Origin: Phoronis ovalis
Taxonomy: Eukaryota; Phoronida; Phoronidae
Reading direction: 5' to 3'
Assembly: GCA_028565635.1 (NCBI GenBank)
Contig: JAOXYB010041494.1
Coordinates: 1-12,948 of the forward strand
DNA length: 12,948 nucleotides
Part shown: one piece after another, positions 1-12,328 of the stretch
Layout: every line of letters begins with the position of its first letter
Numbering within the stretch: position 1 is the stretch's first letter
The notes under the pieces: generated by a model
Seen by the model: only the letters and a program-made list of their open reading frames with translations
Database searches by the model: none
Told to the model about the DNA's origin: nothing
Program-made: the position numbers and the translations under genes

Positions 1-221
1 AACATAAGCTAGTGGCAGAAAGCGAATTGAAGTCGCTTCGTGTCCACACTTGCAACTTAAGTCGCTTAAAGCACTCCAGGAAAAAGTTAATCCACCTCTG
101 GAGGAGGATTAATTTTTGCTTGAAGCACTTTATTTTCCCTTGAAGCGAATTATTCGCGTATGCATTAGAGGCTGAAGCACTGTATTATGAAGCGCTCTTA
201 AGTGGTAAGTGTGAATGGGCC
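1..221 (+). mobile_element. right part of a GAAGCG-rich MITE-like element (copy 1, cut by the window start)
   Basis: Bases 7-221 match 3201-3426 in the same orientation with scattered substitutions and small gaps. Shared landmarks are GTGGCAGAAAGCGAATTGAAG, GTCGCTTCGTGTCCACACTT, the palindrome at 81-117, and the end GTGAATGGGCC. The element ends GGGCC and is followed by TAA (222-224), which would fit a 3-bp TWA target duplication as in PIF/Harbinger elements; the left end is outside the window, so this cannot be confirmed. No transposase is encoded. Confidence 0.7.
81..117. repeat. internal palindrome of MITE copy 1
   Basis: AAAAAGTTAATCCACCTC is followed by a near-complement ending GAGGAGGATTAATTTTT, giving a stem of about 17 bp around a tiny loop. 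The same structure is at 3268-3304 in copy 2, with substitutions that mostly leave the stem intact. Confidence 0.6.
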
Positions 222-1459
222 TAATGTAAGTCTCTACAAAGACTATAACTTATAAATTTACAGAAGTCTAAAAAACGTCTAAAAATTAATGACATCACAT
301 CATCAGTATCAGATATATAGCATACAGGGTTCAAAAAGTATACATCTTACTCAATTTTGCAATGTACTACACAACTTAAAAAATTAGATGTAATACATTT
401 TATAAAAAAAAATAACAAAGGTCTAAACTAATTAGGCTAGTTAGTTCTAAGGATTTACCTAAAAATATAGTTGGAATTGTAATAATCATTAATTGAATAA
501 CATCTTGTGTCTAATTGTTATCTTAGAAATTTTGCCAGCTTTATCAGTAGAAATTTTTATACTTGCTACCTTATAGCAAGCAAGTGGTCTGTATCAGTAC
601 AGTACATAATTTAGTGACTTGTTAGATTGATATTGGCAAAGTGCAGATTGGAGACAGGATGACTGGCTGCTATTTAAAAGGGGCAGGTTAACAATCCCTC
701 TCATTGGTCAGTTTAGCCTAAAATTGACAGTTGGTTTACTCTATTCAGAATTTTGTTCAGATTAGAAAAATATGTTATCTATTGTTTACTTGTTCTTGTT
801 GTAAAAAAAGTTTCCCAGTTTTATTATCATTCAATAGTTTTAGAAAAAATAAAACAATGCACAGAATTTAAGTCCAAAAATTTAATAGTGTACAAATTGT
901 TTATAATTGAATAAATTAACATGTGACCTGTTGAGTGTTTTGAACAAGCTGAGTAAATTAAAACTTCTGACCTGCAATTTCAGTGGTACTACTATAGGTA
1001 CAATTTTCTCTCTTTCTGAACATAGATTCATTAATAAAATTCAAAAAGCAAAGTGTGTACATTGTGCTTGTTAAACAATCACAGACATTTTAAAATGTAC
1101 TATTTTTAACATGTATAGATTTGCTGCTAATAATGTATTTGCTATTAAAATGTGATTTGTTGAAAGCAATCTTACCACTTCTAGACTCTGATGAGTTATT
1201 TCAGTGCAACTTTAATGTACACCTGGAGCAAACTTAGTTTAGAACATAAAAATTTTAGGACTATCATAAGGGGACTTACGGAAGTGGAAACTAAAATTGC
1301 CGAGGTGTGCAAGAGTAATTAGTAGTGTCAGTATGGGCATTATCCCATTGTTTTGCAGCTACTGCAGCTAGGTTGGTCTTGGCTCATGACATTTAATTCA
1401 TGTTACGTTCATGATAATTCGGACTTGTGAGGCTAGGGCAAACAATTCACAGTTAAAGT

Positions 1460-1495
1460 GAATACCATTTTTTGAACCTTCAAAAAATAGTATTC
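1460..1495. repeat. near-perfect 36-nt palindrome
   Basis: GAATACCATTTTTTGAA (1460-1476) and TTCAAAAAATAGTATTC (1479-1495) pair at 16 of 17 positions around a 2-nt centre. It is too short for a microRNA precursor and has no identified partner sequence; it may be a cruciform or the relic of an inverted-repeat insertion. Confidence 0.5.
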
Positions 1496-2265
1496 AGATC
1501 ACCTGAGTTCATATAGCCCCTCTTGTATACTCTGTCTATCAAAATTCAACTATTCCAATAGTCATTTGGAATTCCCGTGCTGGCACACACTAAAAAAATT
1601 CCAACAGCTAACTCTCTAGACTAAATTCTTTTTTCACCACGAGTATGGTTCACACATTGAAAAAGCGCTACCTGTGCATAAGTCACTTTCCATGAATGGC
1701 CATGGCAGAGTCCATGACTGTTCGGCTAGCCTCAGATGTCCAGAGTTGTCATGAGGCGTAGCATGAATATCATGAACCATTTTTGGCTTGTCAATTGTCA
1801 TTTAATATTACCCTTTATGTAGTTTCGGAAGGCAAGTATAGAAGTACCTCATGTGATTAAAGGTGTAGTTGAGCAAATAAGAAATATTTATTCTGATTTT
1901 ACTGTCAGTTATAGATATAACATAGTTACATATGTATCATGTTTACTTTTTCTAAATCAATACCCACTGAAGCTTAAAATTTTCCCTTTAAACTCTTCGT
2001 AATTGTAGTACATGTTTTATTATTGATTTCATAAAAATACTTGCTGAAGCAGGATTTAGATTATATTTATATTCTTCCTGGCTGTGTATTATCATATGAA
2101 GGGACATGTCTAGTGTGATTGATTGTATCAATTAGATTACCTGTTATTAACTATATATACTGAAAATAGTTATTCTAGCTTTGTTTTATTTCTATTGCAT
2201 GTGTATGTGTATATGCATGTGCAGGCATGTGAAATCCATGTGGCCTTGCTGATATCACTCCACCA

Positions 2266-2343
2266 ACCTTCAGTATTCCCACCCGTTTTAGATATGCTTC
2301 ACGGAGAATGTACATATCATAAGCGGGTGCGGATACTGAAGGT
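2266..2343 (+). ncRNA. candidate microRNA precursor hairpin (unrecognised)
   Basis: Arms 2266-2296 and 2313-2343 pair over 29 base pairs around a 16-nt loop (2297-2312). Pairs 2266-2278 with 2331-2343 are continuous (one G-U); C2279/C2330 is a mismatch; 2280-2288 pairs with 2321-2329 (one G-U); T2289 and A2319 are single bulges; 2290-2296 pairs with 2313-2318 and T2320. Arm length, small imperfections and loop size match animal pre-miRNAs. A 22-nt 3' arm product starting with U would be 2320-2341. The hairpin is more G+C-rich than its surroundings. I do not recognise either arm as a known microRNA. A flanking CCACC/GGTGG pairing (2260-2264 with 2359-2363) could extend the base. A small foldback transposon remnant is the alternative. 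Confidence 0.45.
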
Positions 2344-2921
2344 CAGTTTACTCAGTGTGGTGGTATATGCGTAAATTACATTTACTGTTGAACTTTCGAG
2401 GACTGAAAGAAAAAATAATTATGTGCAAAGGAAAATATGTCCTTTTATTTGCTGATGATATGCTCTGTTGGAGATTTATAAATCATAATATAGCAGTTAT
2501 TGGGAAGTTATGCTGTGCTTGCAGCTTTATTATTAAAAAATGATGTCCTGCAGTGTGAAATATTAATCTTTTTTGTGTAAACAGGTGTTTTTATTAGTTT
2601 TAATAAATAGTTATGAACCTAGTTGAGGTTATCTTAGGGCAAATCAGATCTGAATGATTGTTTTTTTAAATGATTTTGTAGCTTTTTTTTTAATATGAAG
2701 CAACTTCATTGAATATTGGAGTATGTTATTGCGAATGTTTTTTGTATGAACCAGAGGTCATGTATGTTATCATATTTTGTTGAAATATTGTGAAGTAGTT
2801 GTTATCAATTAATGTTTTATTTAGGTGTAACAAGTAAAACATGTGTTATGATTTTTCCTTCATGTGCTACTGTTATATGTACACCCCTATAAAACTATTT
2901 AAATGGAGCTGGATTCTTATA

Positions 2922-2993
2922 GGCTGTTCACACAAGTAAACTCTGACCTGTTCACTGGCTCACTCAGATCAGTTTGAGATTGTGTGAATAGCT
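2922..2993. repeat. 72-bp foldback sequence next to the MITE
   Basis: GGCTGTTCACACA (2922-2934) and TGTGTGAATAGCT (2981-2993) are inverted copies with two mismatches. The outer motif GGCYRTTCACAC resembles the MITE terminus GGCCCATTCACAC, and the two structures share bases 2991-2993. It may be a tiny internally deleted relative or the remnant of an earlier insertion. Confidence 0.4.
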
Positions 2994-3165
2994 CCATTCA
3001 CACTTACCACTTAGAGCGCTTCACAATAGAGCGCTCTATAATAATGCGCTTCACTTTCCGTCCACACTGGCATGCTTTAATTCGCTTCTATCTTCAAATA
3101 TCTCGAAGCGCATTATTCTACTTTAATGCGCTTCCGATATGTGGAGCTCTTTAGTTTAAGGAGGT

Positions 3166-3192
<27 letters not shown>
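3166..3192. repeat. (TA)n microsatellite
   Basis: About 13 uninterrupted TA units in the middle of the MITE-like element. It is probably length-polymorphic. The other element copy begins in the window just after the corresponding point, so whether it also has the tract cannot be seen. Confidence 0.9.
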
Positions 3193-3198
<6 letters not shown>

Positions 3199-3267
3199 TC
3201 AGCTCGTGGCAGAAAGCGAATTGAAGTCGCTTCGTGTCCACACTTAAGTCCCTTATAGCGCATCAGG

Positions 3268-3304
3268 AAAAAGTTAATTCACCTCCGGAAGAGGATTAAT
3301 TTTT
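3268..3304. repeat. internal palindrome of MITE copy 2
   Basis: Counterpart of 81-117. AAAAAGTTAATTCACCTC pairs with the following GAGGATTAATTTTT. It makes the right half of the element a foldback structure of its own, nested inside the outer inverted repeats. Confidence 0.55.
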
Positions 3305-3426
3305 GCTTGATGTGCTTTATTTTAATGCTCTTGAAGCGAATTATTTGCTTACACAGTAGAGGCTGAAGCGCTTTATTATAGAGCGCTATATTGTGAAGTG
3401 CTCTAAGTCGTAAGTCTGAATGGGCC

Positions 3427-4139
3427 TGATATGTTTAAATTTTGTTTAAGTAAAATGTCAACCAAATTTTTGTGTAGATGAGGAATCAACATAGAGCTTT
3501 AACTGATTTGTGTTAAATGCTGTTTGCTTTTCCTGGATGGATTTTAAACCTTGCTAAATTGAATTTTTTGTGCTGCTAATTAGCATTTTTTGTTTTCTTC
3601 CTTTGTTTTAAATTAAGTCTTTAATAGCGTGATAGGTTTTAGCGAAACAGGAATTATGCAAATACTTCCTTATGTACATTACTGTGCAGGAATCAAGCAC
3701 ATGTATCTATTAATTCTAGAAGATGACTCACTGTGATTGTGTTCTCTGTGGAATACTATTGATCTTCAGAGATTCTTTATGCAACATTGATATTTTATTT
3801 TGTGCGAGTTTTATATCTTAATACTTGTAATAAAAGGGAAGATATGTTGTAATGCTAATGAAATATGGCTGCTCTGTGCCAGAGGTGTAGTAATGGTGTG
3901 CTAATTTGCTATCTGCATAATCTTGTTATGACCCCAATACACATATAAATTATTACATGATAACAAAAGAATGGTACAATGAAGAACATGATATACATGA
4001 CTTACATAGTACTAAAGAACATGAAAATGGATGGACTTGTGGAAATGACTCATTGATGTGCAGTCCCTAGTTATTATAACGTGTCTTATCAGTTGCAGTT
4101 ATTTCTGTGTTCTGCATATAATTGATCACAGGTACGGTA
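3427..4139. other. non-coding region between the MITE and tkv
   Basis: About 700 nt of A+T-rich sequence without supportable exons or repeats. It may hold 5' UTR or promoter of the receptor if exon 1 is the segment ending at 4206. A TCAGTT initiator-like hexamer lies at 4089-4094, which is too common to count as evidence by itself. Confidence 0.5.
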
Positions 4140-4206
4140 ATGTGTGCACTCTTAGGTATTTATTGGATGCTTGTAGGAAAACGCTGTAAAAAAATTGACA
4201 TTGCAG
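4140..4206 (+). CDS. tkv: candidate first coding exon of the receptor (signal peptide)
   Basis: An ATG at 4140 opens a frame reading MCALLGIYWMLVGKRCKK and onward. It runs to a consensus donor, CAG|GTATGT, at 4206/4207, ending one base into a codon (phase 1). The acceptor at 4401 needs exactly phase 1, and the joined codon g+cc gives Ala before MGLLCYC. The resulting intron, 4207-4401 (195 nt), is similar in size to others in this gene, and the protein would be 521 aa. Signal-peptide exons ending in phase 1 are common in this family. Against it, the hydrophobic run is short and the basic residues follow it rather than precede it. An in-frame stop at 4119-4121 precedes the segment. An AG at 4130-4131 could be its own acceptor, so more 5' sequence is possible. 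Confidence 0.35.
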
Positions 4207-4349
4207 GTATGTCGTGTTACTGTATTGATTCACAGATATACCGTTTTACGTGTTCTGTAATCACTGTAACCCTTGGTATACCATATTTATACATGAAACA
4301 AATATGTTTTCAGTACAGTGTATGTAAAGCCACTTCTGTCAGTTCTATA

Positions 4350-4401
4350 ATGTCTGACAAACCCAAGGCTATTTTACTGATATTTTCCTTCTACTTTACA
4401 G
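4350..4401 (+). CDS. tkv: alternative N-terminus: direct start at ATG 4350 without a first intron
   Basis: The ATG at 4350 (A at -3) is in frame with the ectodomain. Reading straight through gives MSDKPKAILLIFSFYFTAMG, a good signal-peptide shape: two lysines, a hydrophobic core, and an A-x-G cleavage site at residues 18-20. However, the same bases form a strong splice acceptor: TACTGAT as branch point at 4375-4381, a pyrimidine-rich tract, and TTTACAG ending at 4401. Pyrimidine tracts translate into Phe/Leu/Ile/Ser, so the hydrophobic run may be an artefact of intronic sequence. I favour the spliced model, but the two may also be alternative transcripts. Confidence 0.3.
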
Positions 4402-8826
<4,425 letters not shown>

Positions 8827-9746
8827 TAGTGTGAAAATGTGTCAGCAGGACATTGGGAAATGTATAAAAAGATGCATTAATACTCTCACATGAGATTGGC
8901 ATCTAGCTGCAAAGACAATTAGTCAACTATGAGAAATTACAACAGTGCTTGTGTGAAATATTGAGAAACCTTGTATGCAAGTTAGAAGAGAGTGGAGAAA
9001 TTACGTATAAGATAGAAATGGTACATTGTGAAAGATGACAAAAATAATTTGATTAACAGTGCGAAGAACTGAAAGAAGGGAAAGAAGTTGAGACTGCTTG
9101 CATATGTTAATGCTGTTTAGAAGGTAGCTGGTTACTGTCAACATTGTTTATGGAGAAATTTGAGCATAATAAATACATGCCATTCACAAGAAGCCTTTTC
9201 AAGTATTTGATTCATGGGCAGTGTGATGATAAAAGTGATACAAGTGAAGAAATAATAAAAGGTTAATTCATACTAGAATACAAAAGTATGCCAAAAGTTT
9301 ATGGAAGCAACATAACTAAATATACTACTCATGACTGTCATGCTATGCGAATCAACAATGCAGAATCAACATCAACTGTATTGTTATAAAATATATCTCA
9401 GTATTTGTCGGAAATATTTATTTAATACTATAATCTTATTGTAATCCCTGGCATTTATTCATTTGAGCATAGAAGAAATACTATACAAAGTAATTTGCTA
9501 AATGTACTTATAAAGCATAACAAAATTAACAATTTATAAGTTAAAGGAGCTAGTTGTAAAAAATTGTACCATTACTAGGTGATAGGTCACAGTTAATAAA
9601 CAGTGTGTGTTAACAACCGAGAATGCTCTGATCATCCCAGTACTAGTCTTATAGATTTGTCATTATCAGATGTTGACATAACATTCTAGCTTCATGCCAT
9701 AGATGTGTATATAGCATTTGTATAAAAGAAATAATGTACATTAATC

Positions 9747-9774
9747 TAAGAACATAATAATTTTTATGTTCTTA
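9747..9774 (+). repeat. short perfect inverted repeat in the 3' UTR
   Basis: TAAGAACATAA (9747-9757) and TTATGTTCTTA (9764-9774) are perfect reverse complements separated by 6 nt. They would fold into an 11-bp A/U-rich hairpin 34 nt downstream of a UGUANAUA motif. It has no T-run terminator role in a eukaryotic gene; an RNA-structural role is possible but unproven. Confidence 0.45.
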
Positions 9775-9917
9775 ACCAATTTTACTACATTAAACATGGC
9801 CACAGAGAAAATTTCATCAAACAGCTTGGGGTAGAAATTGTGTTAGAAATCTGCAGCATAGGAACAATGCTGAGTCTGATTGGTGTAATCAGTGCAAGAT
9901 TTTCTGTCAACAAGATA

Positions 9918-9923
9918 AATAAA
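9918..9923 (+). terminator. candidate polyadenylation signal (proximal)
   Basis: An AATAAA hexamer followed about 25-35 nt later by a GT-rich stretch (TTTGTATTGTGTAG, near 9950), the usual arrangement of signal and downstream element. It would give a 3' UTR of about 1.1 kb. Earlier hexamers at 9168, 9254 and 9595 have less obvious GT-rich downstream sequence. Confidence 0.4.
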
Positions 9924-10752
9924 AGTATACAAACACTTTCACTGTGCCATTTGTATTGTGTAGTTCACTACTGTTCAAAATAGTAGTAGGTCAAAAGGCA
10001 TCATGTCCAGTTTAGTTTTGTATATCCTAGTTTATTGTGTAGTATACCTGGAGTACATATTAATGAAATTTGTGCACATTGTTTACATTTGTATCAACTT
10101 CTATGTAAATATTGTTTAAGGTGCTCCAAAGTCTGAAGAATCAGGCAACATTTGTGTTTATTCTGTCTGTACCTAATTCAATTTTGAGAACTTTGTACTT
10201 TGCTGCAAAAGATGTTGTTATGTCACACTGTTTACCAGCTAATGTTTATGTTAATATTCGATTTGTCAAGTTTTGATTTTATGTTAACATGCAGTGTATC
10301 AAGTATTGTTTATTTAGAATTTCTGCAGTACATTTTGTTAGCAAAGTAATTCTAAGCATCAGATACAAGCCCATGTAGTTTGCAGTGCTTTGGCTGAAGC
10401 AATTAAGTATTATTTAATCGAATGCATTACAAATGTTCCTCCTAACTTATTTGCACTGTACTAATGCGAACCATTCCTCTGAAAGTATTGAAAATATGTT
10501 TAGACAGAACATTGCTTTTATTAGCCATTGTACATATTACATACGAAACCTTTGTAAAATTAGCAATGTGAGATAAACTACTTGACCATCATCTTGATAC
10601 ACCAGTGTGGACATTAGATAATTTAAGTTGAGCTGATTATGTCTATGCATTTTACTTTTTATAGAACTTGCCATGTAAATATTTATATGTATATAATATA
10701 TATATGCATTGTTATTAACATAGTCCATTTTATAACAGATGATAGTTTGTTC

Positions 10753-10758
10753 AATAAA
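10753..10758 (+). terminator. candidate polyadenylation signal (distal)
   Basis: An AATAAA hexamer followed by TATGTTGTAGTTCTGT about 22 nt downstream. It lies just before the inverted-repeat element that starts near 10858 and just after the cluster of UGUANAUA motifs, so it is a natural end for a long 3' UTR of about 1.9 kb. Confidence 0.4.
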
Positions 10759-10857
10759 ACAAATTAAACATATCTATCTATATGTTGTAGTTCTGTCACA
10801 GTCTCTCAATAGTTTAGTGACCCTTCACTTGCTGTCCCATCAGGAAGACTAGCACAT

Positions 10858-11454
10858 TAGTGGAATGATCTGAAAAGAACCTGATTTTATCAGAAAACAT
10901 TTTTGAGAGTTAAAATGTTTTAATAGCTTTTTTTTGCATATTGCTTGATATATACAAACTGATACCCTATCACAATAGGTTAGATATCCGACTTAACACC
11001 CTCAATGATTTCATGACAAAAATCACCTGATTATAAGAGCTGAAGTGCTGGGCATAAAGTTTGACATCAGAAATTGATGAGCAAATGTACTAGCAAGTGT
11101 GTAAATAAAGCATTAAACTGTTGTATCACAACAGATTTTGTTTCGGTAGACTCAGTTGACAATTTCTGTAAAACGGTGATTTTCTAGTACATGTCTTAAA
11201 TTGATATATGACTGAAAAAGGAGTGTTAAACAAAAAAAATTGATTATTACGAAATCCTGTTAAGCACTTTCTTTCATCAGTAAGCACTTATTTGACAAAC
11301 TTCAACTTAAAATCATGCAATTTTTGTCCTGGATATCTAACCTATTGTGTTAGGGCATCAGTTTGTATATATCATTAGGCAATATGACAAAAAAATGTTG
11401 TGCATGCCTTAAAAATGTATTGTAAAACCTATGTTCTTTTTGTAACATTCCAGT
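10858..11454. repeat. large inverted repeat (foldback element or long hairpin RNA locus)
   Basis: The core arms 10946-10989 and 11331-11374 are reverse complements at 42 of 44 positions. Weaker but clear inverted similarity continues outward (10858-10945 against 11375-11454; for example TGGAATG...AAAAGAAC...ACATTTTT, then TTTTTTG..CATATTGC) and inward (GACAAAAAT...TGATT.TAAG..GAAGT near 11014-11047, against 11296-11328), with an insertion of about 25 nt in the left arm after 10989. The central spacer is about 250 nt. No transposase or clear target duplication is visible. Confidence 0.7.
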
Positions 11455-11534
11455 AAAATAGATGATTGTGTATGGACCACTGTGAGATTGAAAACAAATG
11501 GCAAGCGGTCTTTTTAATTCTTGTACAAAATCGA

Positions 11535-11540
11535 AATAAA
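11535..11540 (+). terminator. possible most distal polyadenylation signal
   Basis: An AATAAA hexamer followed by a short TTGTATTTC run. Use of this site would place the whole inverted repeat (10858-11454) inside the receptor's 3' UTR, about 2.7 kb long. There is no further support in the sequence. Confidence 0.2.
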
Positions 11541-11601
11541 GTATACACATGGCTTGTATTTCGCATATGAAAATGGCAGATTATTCAATCTGGAGTCTAT
11601 A

Positions 11602-12328
11602 CAGGGTGACATGAAAAAAAAAGGACAAAAACAAATTGCCATCATGATTTAAATACAATGAGCAGATTTCTTGTGTTTTTTTTACAGTAGGTTTCCGAGT
11701 TATGCTCTCCCGTACATACAAAATACTGGTTTGTGATGCAATAAAATGACGTCAGAAATATCTGTTGTGACTGGACATTGAGGAGGGAAATGGGGGGTAG
11801 TGACCGCAACTCAAAGGAAATAAAATTGCCTTTTCATGAATCACAAGTACCTACTGCAATTGCAGGTCATAAAAAGTAAAGGACTTTCCCACCTGGTCAA
11901 TAACTATTCATAAACAGGTTGTACCTGTCACAGTTTATACTCCTAAGAAGATAATTATATTGGACGGCTATTCAGAATGGTTACAGCATATACTCCAGGA
12001 ATCTACGATGGAGTGTTATTTATCATGCTTTCATTTTGCAAATATTGTATCTGAGACAGAAATGGAGGGGTAGCGGAAAGTATTCAATCTCATTACCGTA
12101 CATGATAATCTGATAAACTTGCATAAATTATTGCAACCGTAAAACAAAACATTGATCCCATTTCACGGACTGATACAAGATCAAATAAAATTTAATGAAT
12201 CTCACCGAACAAAAATAAAATACGAGTCTTTCACACCTGTAGGAAAATAAATTTGCCCAGTCCTATGGCCACAGCCAGTGGTACCAGTGCTCCTTACTGG
12301 GTATATCAAAAAAGAACAATGCACCCTG
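11602..12328. mobile_element. possible degraded transposon with CAGGGTG termini
   Basis: CAGGGTG at 11602-11608 is mirrored by CACCCTG at 12322-12328. Adjacent bases are only loosely similar (an A-run on one side, a T/A-rich stretch on the other), and the flanking bases do not form a target duplication. The call rests mostly on the matching 7-mers and the change in base composition. Confidence 0.2.

Larger units (their letters stand above)
222..2921. other. non-coding, A+T-rich region upstream of tkv
   Basis: I see no supportable gene. Open frames are short and mostly lack ATG starts and family motifs. The region contains a near-perfect 36-nt palindrome (1460-1495), a TG-rich patch at about 2196-2232, and the precursor-like hairpin at 2266-2343. 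It could include 5' UTR exons or promoter of the receptor, but nothing marks them. Confidence 0.6.
2991..3426 (+). mobile_element. complete GAAGCG-rich MITE-like element with about 60-bp terminal inverted repeats (copy 2)
   Basis: The left end (CCATTCACACTTACCACTTA, 2994-3013, continuing through AGAGCGCTTCACAATAGAGC) is the reverse complement of the right end, about 3366-3424, over roughly 60 bp with few mismatches. The element is about 436 bp, has no ORF of note, and holds many GAAGCG/CGCTTC motifs near both ends plus a (TA)n tract and an internal palindrome. Terminal GGCC/GGCY and a non-autonomous structure suggest a PIF/Harbinger-like MITE, but the flanks (AATA before, TGAT after) do not give a clear target duplication, so the superfamily is open. 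Confidence 0.7.
9706..10695 (+). promoter_or_regulatory. cluster of five Pumilio-type response motifs (UGUANAUA)
   Basis: Exact matches to UGUANAUA begin at 9706 (TGTATATA), 10104 (TGTAAATA), 10529 (TGTACATA), 10674 (TGTAAATA) and 10688 (TGTATATA). By my manual scan of the + strand, the first 8.8 kb contain one match (2309). PUF-family proteins bind this octamer in 3' UTRs and repress or destabilise the mRNA. Binding here is inferred only from the motif. Confidence 0.4.
8827..10760 (+). other. tkv: probable 3' untranslated region of tkv
   Basis: About 1.9 kb of A+T-rich sequence after the stop, with no supportable coding exon on either strand. It contains AATAAA hexamers at 9168, 9254, 9595, 9918 and 10753, five UGUANAUA motifs (9706, 10104, 10529, 10674, 10688), overlapping AUUUA pentamers at 9416-9424, and a short perfect hairpin at 9747-9774. 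The end at about 10760 is inferred from the AATAAA at 10753; shorter forms ending after 9918, or a longer form ending after 11535, are possible. Confidence 0.55.

Noticed and set aside
2196-2232. TG-rich patch resembling a polypyrimidine/microsatellite tract
   Set aside because: Too irregular to call a tandem repeat and not on the strand expected for a splice acceptor pyrimidine tract of any supported exon.
2226-2341. Possible exon between GTGCAG and CTGAAG|GTCAGT
   Set aside because: It has no ATG-led conserved protein and no phase that would join it to the receptor in the open frame (it ends in phase 0, while 4402 needs phase 1). The more G+C-rich composition is explained by the hairpin at 2266-2343.
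2123-2543. Two overlapping open frames upstream of the MITE
   Set aside because: They begin at non-ATG or arbitrary codons, show no family motifs, and are expected by chance in this length of sequence.
11350-11550. Minus-strand open frame downstream of the gene
   Set aside because: It lies across one arm of the inverted repeat, has no recognisable motif and no splice-site support.
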